Shown: positions 46,412-57,871 of the stretch, one piece after another
Position numbering within the stretch: the first letter of the stretch is position 1
Layout: each line of letters begins with the position of its first letter
Origin: Macrocystis pyrifera
Lineage: Eukaryota > Sar > Phaeophyceae > Laminariales > Laminariaceae
Direction of reading: 5' to 3'
Length of the DNA stretch: 64,000 bases
Assembly: GCA_031763025.1 (NCBI GenBank)
Contig: JASSKH010000009.1
Span: forward strand, 1 to 64,000
The notes under the pieces: generated by a model
Seen by the model: only the letters and a program-made list of their open reading frames with translations
The model's database searches: none
Told to the model about the DNA's origin: nothing
Position numbers and translations under genes: made by a program

Positions 46412-48715
46412 TTACGACGAGGAGGCGACGAAGTCAGTGCCCAGAGGACCCGACACGCGGTAGTCTTCCTCTTCACCAGGGATAGCCCCCGGGCCGTTCA
46501 TGATGTCGTTGCCATACTCGTCCTTGGCGATGTGAGCAGTCGCTCCGATGACACCCTGGGCCATACAGAACCGTCGGGAAATGATCCGCGGAAAATAAAA
46601 CTTTTGTCGGACTCGCTCATCAGGATACTTGTCACTGTCGTCAGCTTGTGTGGGGCAATGAATGGTGCACAACAGTAGACATGACGATTTTGTAGGTTGC
46701 TACTGCGTCATCGCCATCATCTAGCCTAGTAGGATATCCCATTTTTGTTTTGGGAAACGTCGTGCCATATATATTGACCACCATGGCAATGTATGCCCGA
46801 TAAAACACCGTTAGAGGCTGGCATTCTCTCGTAAAAAATCGTGATTGAATATTCGATTGGAAGCAAGCCGTGATGACGTCGGATGACATGTGATGCTCAG
46901 CTGACGCCACGCCACCGGCACTACTGAGGTCATACTTTCTTGACACACGCTTAGCAGACTGTGCAGCGACCATCGAACCCATCTAACCATGTGTATAAAA
47001 ATCGATTACCAGTAGACAATGACTACTGCCTGGTGCGAGAAAAAGAGTGTATCTTCACGCAACGTAGTTCATCCTTCCTTACATGGGGATATTCGCCAAC
47101 ATTGAGCCGTTCGAAGGCGATGTTGATCTGGTAGGCGATATGGTCGGGCAGGTCAAACTGGTCGGTCGGGTCGCGCATAGCCAACTGGTGAATCTTTCCG
47201 TGGTTCACGCGGATGGACAGATCATCCGCGCGGATCTGGATGGAGGCATGCTCCGACTGGTGCTCAAAAATAGTGCCGTCCTCCACCACAGTCGTCACGT
47301 ACGCCCGGCACTCGGCGGGGTTGGTCTTGTGTTTGTCGGCCAGGATCCACATCCCGGTGGGGGCCAAGTCCATAAGGCGTCGACGGCGTCCATTGGAGAC
47401 AATGAGGGTATACTGAGCATCCGCCTTCTTCTGCCAATACTTTTCGAAACCGAAGGGGCGGCATTCACCAGGAATGTTTGCAGCCGCAAAGAACACCCCC
47501 CCTCCGAGCGACACCTGTGTGCGATATGGGCGATGACAATGTCGGGGGTATGCGGGAGGGGGGGAGGCGGCGCAGAGGGAACGGAAACAAGTGCGGTGTT
47601 CGGCTGCAACGGTGGTTTTATCATGATCGATCAGGGTGTCCAGACCTTGTTGAATCGCAAAGGATACAAAGCACGTCGAGCCCCAAGAGCCAGCAAGAGC
47701 ATTCGATACCAACGAGCTTTGAACCCACAGAAAAACCCCTAGCAAACGAACGCAGTAAGCTGAACGCATGATCGCACCTGGTGCCCTGAATACTCACCGC
47801 AGTTGTATGCTCCAAACCGCATTATCACAGACAGGCGTGCGCGATCTCTGCAACCCATATATAGCCTAGCTACATGTTGTAGTGTATTATGTCCACACAT
47901 CGAACAGTCGGCAATCACGCACCTCTCCAGGCTCTGTCATCCTTGCACCGTCCAACTCCACCGTGAGCGCTCCGTCGGCCAGGCACGCTTTATCGACACT
48001 AGGACACTCGGGCTGCATCTCCAACGGGTTGTCAACTGTCATTACCACCGAATGACGTTCAGAGTTGGCGTCTAATATCGATATTCCCAGTCCGGTAATG
48101 TAGGTAATATCGGAAAGGCCAGGGATAGGCGCCGTCACACGCATGTTCACATAGAACGAGTCCTCGTGCATAATGGCGTACCAACCTCCGTCCTTGCCGG
48201 AAAAATCGAACTTCTGACCCTGTAGCCCCCGCATGTGCGGATCGCCCGTGCAGTCAGCAATATCCTCGCAAACCTCTCTAACAGCGTCCGCACCGAGGGC
48301 GCAAACTTCATTCGCTAATGCTCCACAGATAACTAAGACAGGACCGGATGCCCCAAGACAAGCCAAACCCAGCCCTATGCTGCAGATCAGCCGTGCCACG
48401 ATCTCGCAGACGTCTCCAGTAAGGTTGCTAGTCCTACGCTCGACGTTGTTTAGGTTCGCCGTTTTCACCGTTGCTATCGCGCCTTCCTGGTTAGTTTGGA
48501 GCTTCCTTTCGATCGGTTCGGGAAGAGTGAAGAGCGTTTCCCCGTTGGAGACAACCGTCGCCACCTCTCCTTCTTCGTCGAAGAAAAAAAAACGAACAAC
48601 TCTCCTCCCTCCTGCTGGACGTCTATTTGGCTCACGAGCAGCTCGCCAGAGCCATACGCAGTCTCGGATACGATGGCCGTGAACTCGATCCCCTTAGTCG
48701 TGAATTCGATTGTGT
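46412..48715 (-). CDS. Secreted-type protein with GDPH (VWD-like) and root-cap-like domain, three exons, apparent frameshift
   Basis: I read a minus-strand gene of three exons: about 48,715-47,923, 47,514-47,083 and 46,555-46,412 (stop TAA). Both introns have GT-AG ends and are phase 0, so joining them keeps one frame. Exon 1 carries a Cys-rich hydrophobic stretch (about 48,410-48,250, seven cysteines), then GDPHMRGLQGQKFDFSG from about 48,246 and a FYVNMRV strand. Exon 2 has IPGECRPFGFEKYW and HQLAMRDPTDQFDLPDH. Exon 3 has GVIGATA and GEEEDYRVSGPLGTDF. This order matches plant root-cap/LEA-related proteins (Pfam Root_cap, resembling VWD), usually extracellular; that assignment is from memory of the family. 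The frame upstream of 48,593 (IEFTTKGIEFTAIVSETAYG) is one base out of phase with the rest. The shift falls in a T9 run at 48,584-48,592 that would need ten T. It is either a homopolymer error or a real lesion. No signal peptide or start is identified with confidence. Confidence 0.68.
46556..47082 (-). other. Intron 2 of the GDPH/root-cap-like gene
   Basis: Donor CCCCAT|GTAAGGAAGG at 47,082 is close to consensus. The acceptor GTTCTGTATGGCCCAG|GGTG at 46,556 follows a pyrimidine-rich stretch. It is 527 bases long and phase 0. The join gives GEYPH-GVIGATA, the position where root-cap family proteins have a conserved GxLGxTY-like motif. An open frame inside it (46,982-46,641) is not needed. Confidence 0.68.
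47515..47922 (-). other. Intron 1 of the GDPH/root-cap-like gene
   Basis: Donor GAG|GTGCGTGA at 47,922 and acceptor CACACAG|GTGTCG at 47,515. It is 408 bases long and phase 0. Removing it joins MTEPGE to VSLGGGVFFAA. Without removal, exon 1 runs into TAA at 47,887. The intron also contains a Met-started extension of exon 2 (from 47,769) with a signal-peptide-like start, an alternative first exon that I consider less likely. Confidence 0.65.
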
Positions 48716-48960
48716 CTGAGAGCGTTGGAACGTTGCAGACGTTGGAAGCTTTTAAATCGATGAGAACGTTGCGAGCAGAACATGAAGGGATCGATCACAA
48801 CCTGTTGTGACGGTTGAGACCCAGGCAAGTGCTTGAGTAAATCATTGTAGATAGTGCTGAGAAATACATGATAAGCAAGATGTCCGTAAGGATACTGTTC
48901 TAACATCGTGTCGTAGGCTTTTCCGTATGTAGTTTGGGATCAATAAGACCTCCTGCTGTG
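48694..48960 (-). pseudogene. Possible upstream coding remnant of the same gene
   Basis: A minus-strand frame with TYGKAYDTMLEQYPYGHLAY followed by HVFLSTIYNDLLKHLPGSQ reads like real protein. It ends VVIDPFMF, just where the frame RNVLIDLKASNV that leads into exon 1 begins one base out of phase. An in-frame TGA lies just upstream of SQTTYGK. It may be a 5' exon with a +1 lesion, or a separate decayed copy. I do not recognise the domain. Confidence 0.35.
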
Positions 48961-49029
48961 ATCAGCCGGCAAGACTCTCACCCAGAGTCATTACTTCCGC
49001 GCAAATTGCGATGAGTTCGAGTGTAGAGG

Positions 49030-49265
49030 TTCATCATAATGTTTCTGAGGCTCCTCACTAACGTAGCTCCATACCTCACCCGAAAACGGACTGCAGCAAA
49101 ACTCTAGTTGCTTGCCGATGAAAACGCCCATGGACCGAGTATACAGGAACGTCCTTCTTCGAAACAAGATTGGCATTCCGACGATTTGGGGTTAAGGAAC
49201 CCCGCCATTCAGAAAAATGTTCACGGAAAATGTTCTACCTCTACCGTAGAACGCGTCTTGTCTGG
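49030..49265 (+). repeat. ~240-bp dispersed repeat, copy 1
   Basis: Runs from GTTCATCATAATGTTTCTG to ACCTCTACCGTAGAACGCG. It shares CATACCTCACCCGAAAAC, CAGCAAAACTC, TTCGAAACAAGATTGGC and TTCCGACGATTT with copy 2 at 55,056-55,305 in the same order and orientation. No coding frame, clear terminal repeat or tail is seen, so the class is unknown (MITE, SINE or solo-LTR fragment). Confidence 0.75.
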
Positions 49266-49429
49266 CAATTAACGCGGCACCTCGTCGCAAAGAGTAGGTA
49301 CTCCAGTAAAGAAACACTAACGGACATTTGGTTGTTGTCGACGGTACACTTGGCTACCAACGATGGGAGGGCGGGATGGTCTGTCTTTCCTACACTATTT
49401 CTACTTTATCGTGCCGTTGTAGAGCTGCG

Positions 49430-50620
49430 ATATCGCTCACGGAGTGATATTCAATAACTGTCTCCCCGCACAACATTGAGGCTTTACCGAAAAGGGATCG
49501 CCCTTTGTTTGTACAGATTACTGTTGTAGCATCGCGTCGTACGTTAAGTCGTTTATAGTTTGGGGTCAATGAGGCTTCTCTCTGCTGCGGCGTGAGATCC
49601 CACCCATTCTTGTTGACCCTTCTCTATCTCGATGTCGTCGCTCGTTTGATTCGTATCCCTTTTGCGGGTTCCTCATAGTCCCCACACTTGTAGCCTAGGT
49701 GAATAGGGATTTGGCAACATTTGGTTGTCCCGTGCCGACATCGTGTACAATTTTCCTTGCCCCTCCGACTGTGCTACGGTGCTGAAGTATACGATCGTGG
49801 TGTGAGGCTCCCGGAACACGTTTACCTCGTAGTCGGCACGCAGCCTTTCATGGCGTGCCTCCATGCGGTTTTTCCGGACCAAACATAAGCCCATGTCGTG
49901 CTCGTGGGGCGATAAAGGCGGAGTCTTTATGTGGGTGGACTCCCACACTATCGTTTCCCAGATACCGCAGTCCACCCACCGTACTTACGATACTCTTTCG
50001 CCTAACGAATCACGCATAACGTCGGCCACACTCGGCATGTTCTCTACATTTCGCTTGGTCGTCGCCCCCCCCCATCCCATTTGTTCCTCAACGTTCAGAG
50101 TTGGGGACAATGGGAACGAAAACCTACTTATCGGTACCTCCGTGATAGGGTCACGCGCCATACGTTGGCAGATCGTCCCACGCTTGATACGGCACGGTGT
50201 GCAAATGTATTTGATATAGCCAACTAGTACAAGCACCTGAGTTCCGGTGCACTACCCACTACCGTGGGTCGCGATGTACTTGAATCTAACGTAGTTTCGA
50301 TGCGACTGTGACCAGACGCACCCACCGAGAAACATGGCGGACGCGAGGGCAGTCACTTGCAACGACACTTCGGGTTGACACTCCATTAATCTCAGTAGTA
50401 TATATTGTTGATAATCATATTCCGTACAGTTTCTACCACGTGGGTACAGACGTGAAACGGTTGTCGAATATATGGGATTTATACTTGATTGGTCAAAATA
50501 AGTGTCATGGATGCAAAGGATGATGGTTTGTTTTGGCGAAACGTGCGCTTGCTGTTTGTCCGCGCGTGTGTCAATGTGTTCGCGTATGAGCTCGAGAGCT
50601 CGCATGTATACGACATGCAA
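49430..50620 (-). pseudogene. Degenerate coding remnants, unrecognised
   Basis: One minus-strand frame runs from 50,620 to 49,673 with only two internal stops (TAG near 50,256, TAA near 49,987), so Met-started pieces at 50,236 and 49,975 are in one phase. Peptides such as ISRFSFPLSPTLNVEEQMGW, VADVMRDSLGERV and HDMGLCLVRKNRMEARHERL look protein-like. A second phase continues from about 49,680 (DYEEPAKGIRIKRATTSR, stop, NGWDLTPQQREASLTPNYK) to TAG near 49,390. I recognise no family; a decayed mobile-element gene is one possibility. About 85 bases around 49,520-49,600 match 48,895-48,960. An 11-bp inverted repeat (GTGGGTGGACT at 49,931, AGTCCACCCAC at 49,970) lies inside. Confidence 0.33.
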
Positions 50621-51716
50621 TTCTTATCTATGTTTTTTTGCCATTATATACCGATATATGTATTCCAACTGTATATACATTAGTGGGATTACGACTTGAC
50701 GCTCGCCCGTCTAGTCATAGTAGTGGCCATGTGCGTGGCCCGAGCACGCTCCCCCCTTGTATTAACGCCAGCACCTTACGCTCCCGCCGTCCCCGTTTCC
50801 GTTCCACGCTGCCGCTTGTCGTGTCGCGAACGCTGGTGCACTCCTGGCTTCGCTTCGCCGGTGCTGTCGCGCACAGGTCACTATGCATAGTCCAGCCCTC
50901 TGATACTCCTGTACTACCGTTCGTTTTGTGTTGCATCCCCTTCTCTGTTTCTCGCGGCCGGCGATTGTGACCCCATCGTTTACGGTACGCCCCGCTTATA
51001 CGTACATGTCGTGCGATTGAGAATCAGACGTCGCGCTACTCCCCTTTCTTCATGTGTGACCGCCCTCCGGTTTCATCGCACGCTATGTTCTCGTGCGTTG
51101 ACAGGTCACCGCTCCCTAGTATTGTCGTATCCACCGCTCTCGTGGCTCTTGCGGCCACAAACACGCCCCACTGTCGTCGCTCTCCTGAACCGCCATACTA
51201 TACATGAATCCCCTGTCGGTTTTAGGCATATATGGTTTCCATCGACGATACCGTTCTATTCTCCCTCGCGGTTATCGCGCCCTTTCTAAGCAAACACTCC
51301 AGTCCGAGGGCGCTACTAGCGCCGCCGCCACCTTACGTAGACCAGCGAGCTTGCCCCCCAGGAATACTCCCTGAGGGTAAAATTGGTCCGGTTCCGCGCG
51401 GATAGAGTGCCGGCTCCCATCGTTACCCATGGGGCCCCCGGCGTGTTGGGCTGCTACCGCTGTGTCGTAGCGTGCTGTGCCGCCCACCATGCCTGAACGG
51501 CAATACCTCGAAATAAACTGGCAATCATCAATCTACAAGATACGGATGATAATTTGTTTAATTCGTCGTGTATACTTGTTGGGGTTCTGTCCCGGCTTGA
51601 CCCGTGGCTTGTGTCAGCACGGTTTCGTTCGTCGATTTCCCAAGTCACGGTTTCTAGCCTGGGTTGGTCTGTTTCCGGTTTGTACTTCCAAACACCGTCG
51701 TGTACACAAGGACCTG
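50621..51716. other. No supported gene
   Basis: Moderately GC-rich sequence with weak internal similarity (GCACAGGTCACTATGCATAG near 50,871 and TTGACAGGTCACCGCTCCCT near 51,098). Open frames on both strands are short and unrecognised. Confidence 0.45.
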
Positions 51717-52066
51717 TGCGCTCGTGCTCGTTGGGTGTTAAACCCTGCGTGCGCCCTGTCGGGGCGGCGTCCTTTATAGGCTGCTCTGGCATCGTTTGAA
51801 ATTTAGGAATGTAGCCGTATGTGCTCGATCGTGCGCGTTGGACGTTGAACCCTGCGTGCGTCCTGCCGGGAATGGCGTCCTGTATAGGCTGCCGTCGTAG
51901 CGTCAGCAATTTGGGGATGTAACCGTATGTGCTCGCTGGTGCGCGTTGGGGGTTGAACCCTGCGTGTTTCCTGTCGGGGGTGGCGTCTTTTATAGCTGCC
52001 GTCGTATCGTTAGCAAGTTGGGGATGAAACCCTATGTGCTCGCTCGTGCGCGTTAGGGTTGAATCT
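51717..52066 (+). repeat. ~107-bp minisatellite, three and a half units
   Basis: GTTGAACCCTGCGTGCGTCC-like starts occur near 51,738, 51,845 and 51,950, followed by GGCGTCCTNTATAGGCTGCC, GTCGTAGCGT and GATGTAACCGTATGTGCTCG. A last partial unit ends near 52,066. A further degraded unit lies near 52,345-52,430. Confidence 0.75.
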
Positions 52067-55055
52067 GCATGATCTCTGTGGTGGAGGTAACAGCCAGCCG
52101 TCGACGCAACAATAAACAGGCCCGGGGGTTAAACCCGTTCACCTTCCTACGTCATTTACATAATTTATGTTCTATGCTATCGAATCAGCGAGGGTAGACG
52201 CCTAAAATGTACTACTGGGCCTACTACCTACACACTGGTAGCAATCGGTGGATCCAACCCGTTGCACCCCACAGTGTTCGTCGGGGATAAAGTCCTGCTT
52301 GCCTGCTATGGCCGCAATGCCGAGCAGCCGCCGCTTGTTTTCCCCTTGGGTTGAACCCTGCGGGCGCGGTCAGGCCTTCACGCCCAGCCGCCGTTATTGA
52401 ATTAGTCGGGGATGTAACCCTTGCGTCGTCACATGTAAGCGTCGAGGCTGGGACCTTAGATATGCTGCTGTAGGTCTGCGATTAGCAGCAATGCATAAAT
52501 TAACGAATGCCTGATATACTGTCGCTAGTGGGCGCTGGCCACAAAATTCGCAGTAGAGAACCTTTACGTAGGGGTACTGCTGTACTGCAATATATATACA
52601 CCCTCCGAACGAGGTACAATATAATCGAATTCGGTACACAATGCTCAGAGATGTTTCGAGGATGGTTTTCGTTAATGACCCGTGCTGCTGCAAGCTACGT
52701 CTACACAACGTGTTAGACGAAGGGCACACCTCTATATGTATACCGACATACCAATCCGTGGACGCTGACTTCCCAAGGGGTAGCCTTTACGCCATAGTAT
52801 TGGGTAAATGCACTGCAGCTACGTCAGCTGTGACTTTGATCAATTGAATGGTTCATACTTAACTTCACCCGCTGCGTGGTATCGGGCGCGCTTATTCGTT
52901 AAAATTTCAATAAACGGTAGTACCCGCTCTCGCATACGAAATAACCGAGTGCGGCCCACAGTACTGAGGAGTGTTTCGGGTTTGATTTCAGCTTCAGTAG
53001 TCCGTTTTTATTTCACTTTGTACTCTACGCCACGGTGAAACGAGGGCACGTGCAGTCCTATCTGTACGCCGTCGTTTCGATTATGTGGTCGCTGCCAGGT
53101 GTAACATATTGCCCGTGCGTTCGCTCTGAGTGCAACCAATTGGTGCCAGGTACGCCCGCTGTGCGTTTGGCCGATTGAATGATTGATAATCGATTTTCCC
53201 CGCTGCATGATGCGTTGGGCGCCCTTGTTCTATGTTCCCATACACAGCAGTGGTCTTCAGCACTTCCGAAAATACAGCCGACGATTATTGGACGTGACGG
53301 TTCATGGCAACGTTGCAGGTTTTTTTTTCACACTAACTAATGTCCAAGGTCTTTCGTCGGTGGTCACAGGATAGACTCCAACTCTGGAGCCGAAAATATA
53401 GCCGCAAAAATAATTTTATAAACAGTACCGGTACTAGATATAAGTCCGTGAGTCGTGACACGAGACAGTCAACCTCACATCATATATCCCTGACCCATGT
53501 CATGCATTTCCTCTACCCATCTGTGCAGGTGCTACGTGATACGTTATAGGGGTAAGTATCAATCAACTTCCCAGCCCACGATAACCCGTGCAATCCTCCC
53601 CCTATATTATATACCTGGTATAATGTAGGTAGGGTTGGCGTCGGTTGGCGACGACGATGTAAAACACGCCTCTCACTGCGTGAGCTAGACAGTCAAGGTA
53701 TCCTTTTTGTTTTTTTTTTGCGGTTACCACGGCTGGCGGTCACGTTGCATCATTTTTATGCCGGGAGAACCTTCACTCCGCACAAGGGGGATGGCCGTAT
53801 CACGTAGTGTGTATATGGTGAGGCACCCACGAGGCAGTTACATAGTGACCCCATTGCTGTCTCTGGAAGTGGCCACACCAGACATAAAATCAATTAATCG
53901 ATGCTGTCATCAATTTGCAAGAAAATCCGCCTCTAAAGCGGTTCTTAGTAGGATAAGCTTGCCCTTCATGTGACTTGCCCAGCACCTCACGGCGCTTCAT
54001 GCTTGGTGCAAGCAATGTCTGCCTGATCGGTGGAAACCCGACGTGTTCCGTCCCGGTATTGTAGGGATGCGAGAGTCTATGGTCAGGTTACTACGGCCAT
54101 GCACGATAATGAGTACCCTCCCCCCCCCCCCTCAGGACGGCGGGATCCTTGGGACGCCGGTACCGTATACGGCCGTACGTTGACTTACTCGATTCGTTTC
54201 AATACTTGGGGAACCAGAGAGATGTGCTCAGGGACGCACGCACGAGAGCTTTTTAAAAGAAGCGTTCGAAGTGAGATTCGAACCTGTGTCCGGTCGGCGA
54301 CGCCAAAGGTAAATGTATTATATACTTAGCTATAGGAGTAAAACATAAATCAGGTAACCAGCCCCGGGTAACACCTATAACGCATCACTTTCGATTTCCA
54401 ACTCTGTGGACAAGCTGTGGTGGCAGGTAGCTTCCCTTTCCCCCAGGGTTCCACATTCTCACTGCTCGTCGATTCTCAACGAAATTACAAAGTCATGCTC
54501 TTGCGCTTTCCGCGATGACAAATGCACTTGAAGGATGTTAACCCCCGACCTCATGCGAGTACCCTTCGGTTGAGAGCAGTTTACTAGGGTAAACAGATTA
54601 ATCCGACGGGACCGCATACGAAGACGTGAAATGAGGACGAAACGAGGCACATCAAAATTAAACAAGTAAACAAAATACCGAGAAACCGAGAGAGGTAGAG
54701 AAGCATTCCCGCCGACCCGCGTGATTGGGGGGTGATAAAATATGGTGCCCGAGTTACACCGCAAGGGATAGTACAGCACGGCCGCAACATCGCATCCTTG
54801 TGCTGTTGGACGCTCACGTTGCTCGTACTGATGTATGTAGGCGATTGATACACCAATCGTGATAATTGTTTCGGCTGCTTTCTTTGGGGTGTTTTCTGGT
54901 AGGGTATATCTAATGAGAAAGGGCGATCCCGGTGGTGAAGGCCTCCGAAGATGCGGTGAACCTCTCCCTCCCCGCGGATCCGTCCCGTTCACGGGGGGAG
55001 AGCGAGCCGTCCCCTGGAGGGCGCCTTCTCCCGCTGCGGCGTTTTTCGATAGACG
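52067..55055. other. No supported gene
   Basis: Unremarkable low-copy sequence. A weak ~330-base tandem similarity links 52,843 (TCAATTGAATGGTTCATAC) and 53,172 (CGATTGAATGATTGATAAT). A poly-C run lies at 54,121. Open frames are short and unrecognised. Confidence 0.45.
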
Positions 55056-55305
55056 TTCACCCCTAATATTCTGCGGCTCCTCACTTAAGGAGCGCCATAC
55101 CTCACCCGAAAACTGACTTCAGCAAAACTCAAATTGCATCCCGACGAATAATCTCATGACCCAAGTATACGAACCCAAGTATACAAAAACGTCATTTTTC
55201 GAAACAAGATTGGCGTTCCGACGATTTTTAAGTTGAGGAAACCCGCCACTCGGAAAACAGTATAGCGGAAATGTGCTACCTCTATCGTAGAACGCGTCCG
55301 GTCCC
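55056..55305 (+). repeat. ~240-bp dispersed repeat, copy 2
   Basis: Diverged copy of 49,030-49,265, from GTTCACCCCTAATATTCTG to ACCTCTATCGTAGAACGCG. It carries a short internal duplication, CCCAAGTATACGAACCCAAG, that is absent from copy 1. Confidence 0.75.
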
Positions 55306-55734
55306 GGTTTGCCGAGTTTGTTTTGGCAGAAGACGTTTCGGCGGGGTCACCCAGGGCTGATAAATGCGGCGCCCGCGGCGCGGGCGCGGTGTCGCGGGGG
55401 CTTCGGTGGCGCACGGTTGGGCCGGTGTCCGTCGGGGTATACAGAAACCGGCATAATCGTGAAGAGTCATTTCGACGCTACCACCACCATCGTCACTACC
55501 TAACAGCACTAACCAACAAGAATGTACTCGGCACAGCAGCGGCATAAACTCCAGTACCTTCAGTAGTTCTTTTGTATATATTTATGGTTCGGAACGGAAC
55601 CATATCGTTCGCTGCATTGGTAAGACCTAAAAGTACCGATTCACCTACAAGCACCGATTCACGGCTCCGAGTTTTTGCATACAAGAAGCGCAATACCTGG
55701 CCGTCGTGCGAAGGACCAGATGCGTGGTGCGACT

Positions 55735-55803
55735 CCCGTTGCTACTGCTACTACTGCTGTTGCTATTGCTGCTGCTATCGCTTTTGCCCGCTGTTGCTGC
55801 TGC
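55735..55803 (+). repeat. CTG/CTA microsatellite
   Basis: Interrupted run of TGCTACTGCTACTACTGCTG type triplets followed by TTGCTGCTGCTGCCGCC. Similar in make-up to the run at 25,367-25,400. Confidence 0.85.
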
Positions 55804-55805
55804 TG

Positions 55806-57871
55806 CCGCCTTGCAGCTACAGAACGGGCACATCCAACGAGCGAAGGGCAGCGGGGGGGGCATCTCGATGTACTCGTGCGGGGGGGGGGGTGTTGTCCTC
55901 TCTTATTTCCATCTTAATGCGAGTATTATATGGGTGTCCGCCGTCATATTATACGAGAGGCATACTTGCACCTGTATACGATACCAGGTATATACCTGGC
56001 ACTCGGTCCGCGTGCCCCCGCTCCTTCCTGCAGTTCGAATACCTATTAGTATCTGCTGTACGTCTACTTCTGAGGTCCATCCACGATTCAATCAACGTTG
56101 CGCTGTGATTCGTGGTACTATACTCGCGCATGTGTACATACTGTTGTATCTAAAGCACATATGATATGCTAGGTACACAACAGTAGTTCGTACACACATA
56201 CGAGGGGCTACGCTGGCGGCGCTGCCGGCCGCAGACTCGCGAGAAGGGAGAATAAAATAGAGGAGTATGAGAAGGCTCAGACTCGATGCCAAGTGAATAT
56301 GAGCGTGCGCCCCGCAGTCTACTCTGAGTAAGGAATGGAAAGGCGGGAGAATACCGACGATTACTTGCCGATTTCCCGAAAAGTGGCGGAATACCGGAAG
56401 GCGGTGTAACTATCTTCAAAACAGGGAGTACGCGATGACCGACAACGCAGCTTCGCAGAAAGGTACCGTAAAAGAAGTGGTGTAGCACTACTGCTGAAGC
56501 TGTACATCTCCGCAGCCGCGTCGAACAGCTCGACCGCTGCTGTCGATGTACGATAGCGTACACACCATAAGTGCTGCTGGCCGTCATAAGAGCTGCTAGC
56601 TGTAGGTGAGATACGATATCGCTCGCATACATCCCCGGCATGTGTTTTTTTATGGATGGCAGTTCTCAACTAAGCCTAGGTGGCATGTGCTATCAAGGCG
56701 TTCCATCGATGGCTCAGATACATTTGCCAGCGCAGGCCCCCACAGTGTCGACGTCGCCCGGGTAATTGACCTTCCCCATGGATTAGAGATCGCAGAGGAC
56801 ATGCCCGAAAGAACCACGCGAATGCATGCACTCTGTCGAGAGACCATGCCCCAACACACTGACAGAGCAGGGAGTTTCGGAGATTGCGTAGATTTCAACA
56901 TCAAGTCCTCCTGGGCCCCACGGCACTGAGCGGGCGGATCCTCCAGTTCAGGCGTGGAAAGGGAATGCCTCGACGAAGAAACCTCGCGAAAAGACGGTAA
57001 AAGGCGGTAGAGATCCGCCGGCTAAAATTTGATCGGATAAGGATGAGGATTATCATAGGTATATTTATACTCGTACTACCCGGGCATTCCTCAGGACGCA
57101 TTTTCGACCCTTGGGTCAAAACTCACTGGGATCAGATACTCCGGGCTTTCACGGTTGGCATGGACGTTTGGTCTCGCCACCGCGGAGCTCCCCGAGACGG
57201 GTTCAACAACCACGGGATTCGGCTGGATGGTTTGTACGCGACCCACAGCAATAGACACGATGGGATTCGAGAGGAGTTTTGGTGCGGGATCCGGCCACCG
57301 CGGTACTCCCCAGGATCGGATCCAGCCACGGCGAAGCTCAACCCGCAGGGAAGGGACCGACGAAGGCTCTAACAATGTTCTATCCGCCGGGATTATAGAA
57401 AAAAAGAAATGAAAACTACAATGACACGGAGCCACAGCATGATGTACTCGGAACGTGACGATTTTACGTACATACCGGCTGGTACATACCCGACAAAATC
57501 CCATAATCGGCGGGGCGGTTTGAATTCGTAGCATTTGCGGACTCTATTCACGGGATTCGTTCGTGCGGGAACGGGGTTCACTCTATGCGGGGGCGCGAAA
57601 ATAGGATACCATAATTTGCGCAGGACTCGTTAGTGCGAGATGCGCTGGCGGCATTTCGCATGCATCACGGGACGACGGGAACATCCTGAATCCCACCCGA
57701 AACCGCCCGGGATAACTATAACGGGAAAACCATCCAGAAATGCCCTGCTATGTAATACCAACCGATACCACGCACCCCGTATCATTCCTCGTGTAAGTGA
57801 TGAATATGGATCCCGTATGTACGTACAGATTCCGTATACGTAAAAAAAAATGTTGGAGCAGACCTCTCCGT
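55806..57871. other. No firmly supported gene
   Basis: The best open frame is on the plus strand at about 56,670-56,929. It contains DTFASAGPHSVDVARVIDLP and MPERTTRMHALCRETMPQHT and looks moderately protein-like, but I know no family and the opposite strand is also open. The rest holds short frames only. Poly-G runs lie at 55,852 and 55,880. Confidence 0.4.

Noticed and set aside
47514-47769. Signal-peptide-like start of an independent gene at 47,769
   Set aside because: The first 85 codons lie within intron 1, and the splice at 47,515 gives a join that restores the family pattern. The Met extension is probably chance, though an alternative first exon is not excluded.
54250-54300. tRNA-like T-arm (GAAGTGAGATTCGAACCTGT) on the minus strand
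   Set aside because: The flanking stem does not pair beyond two bases on either strand and no A box lies at the right distance.
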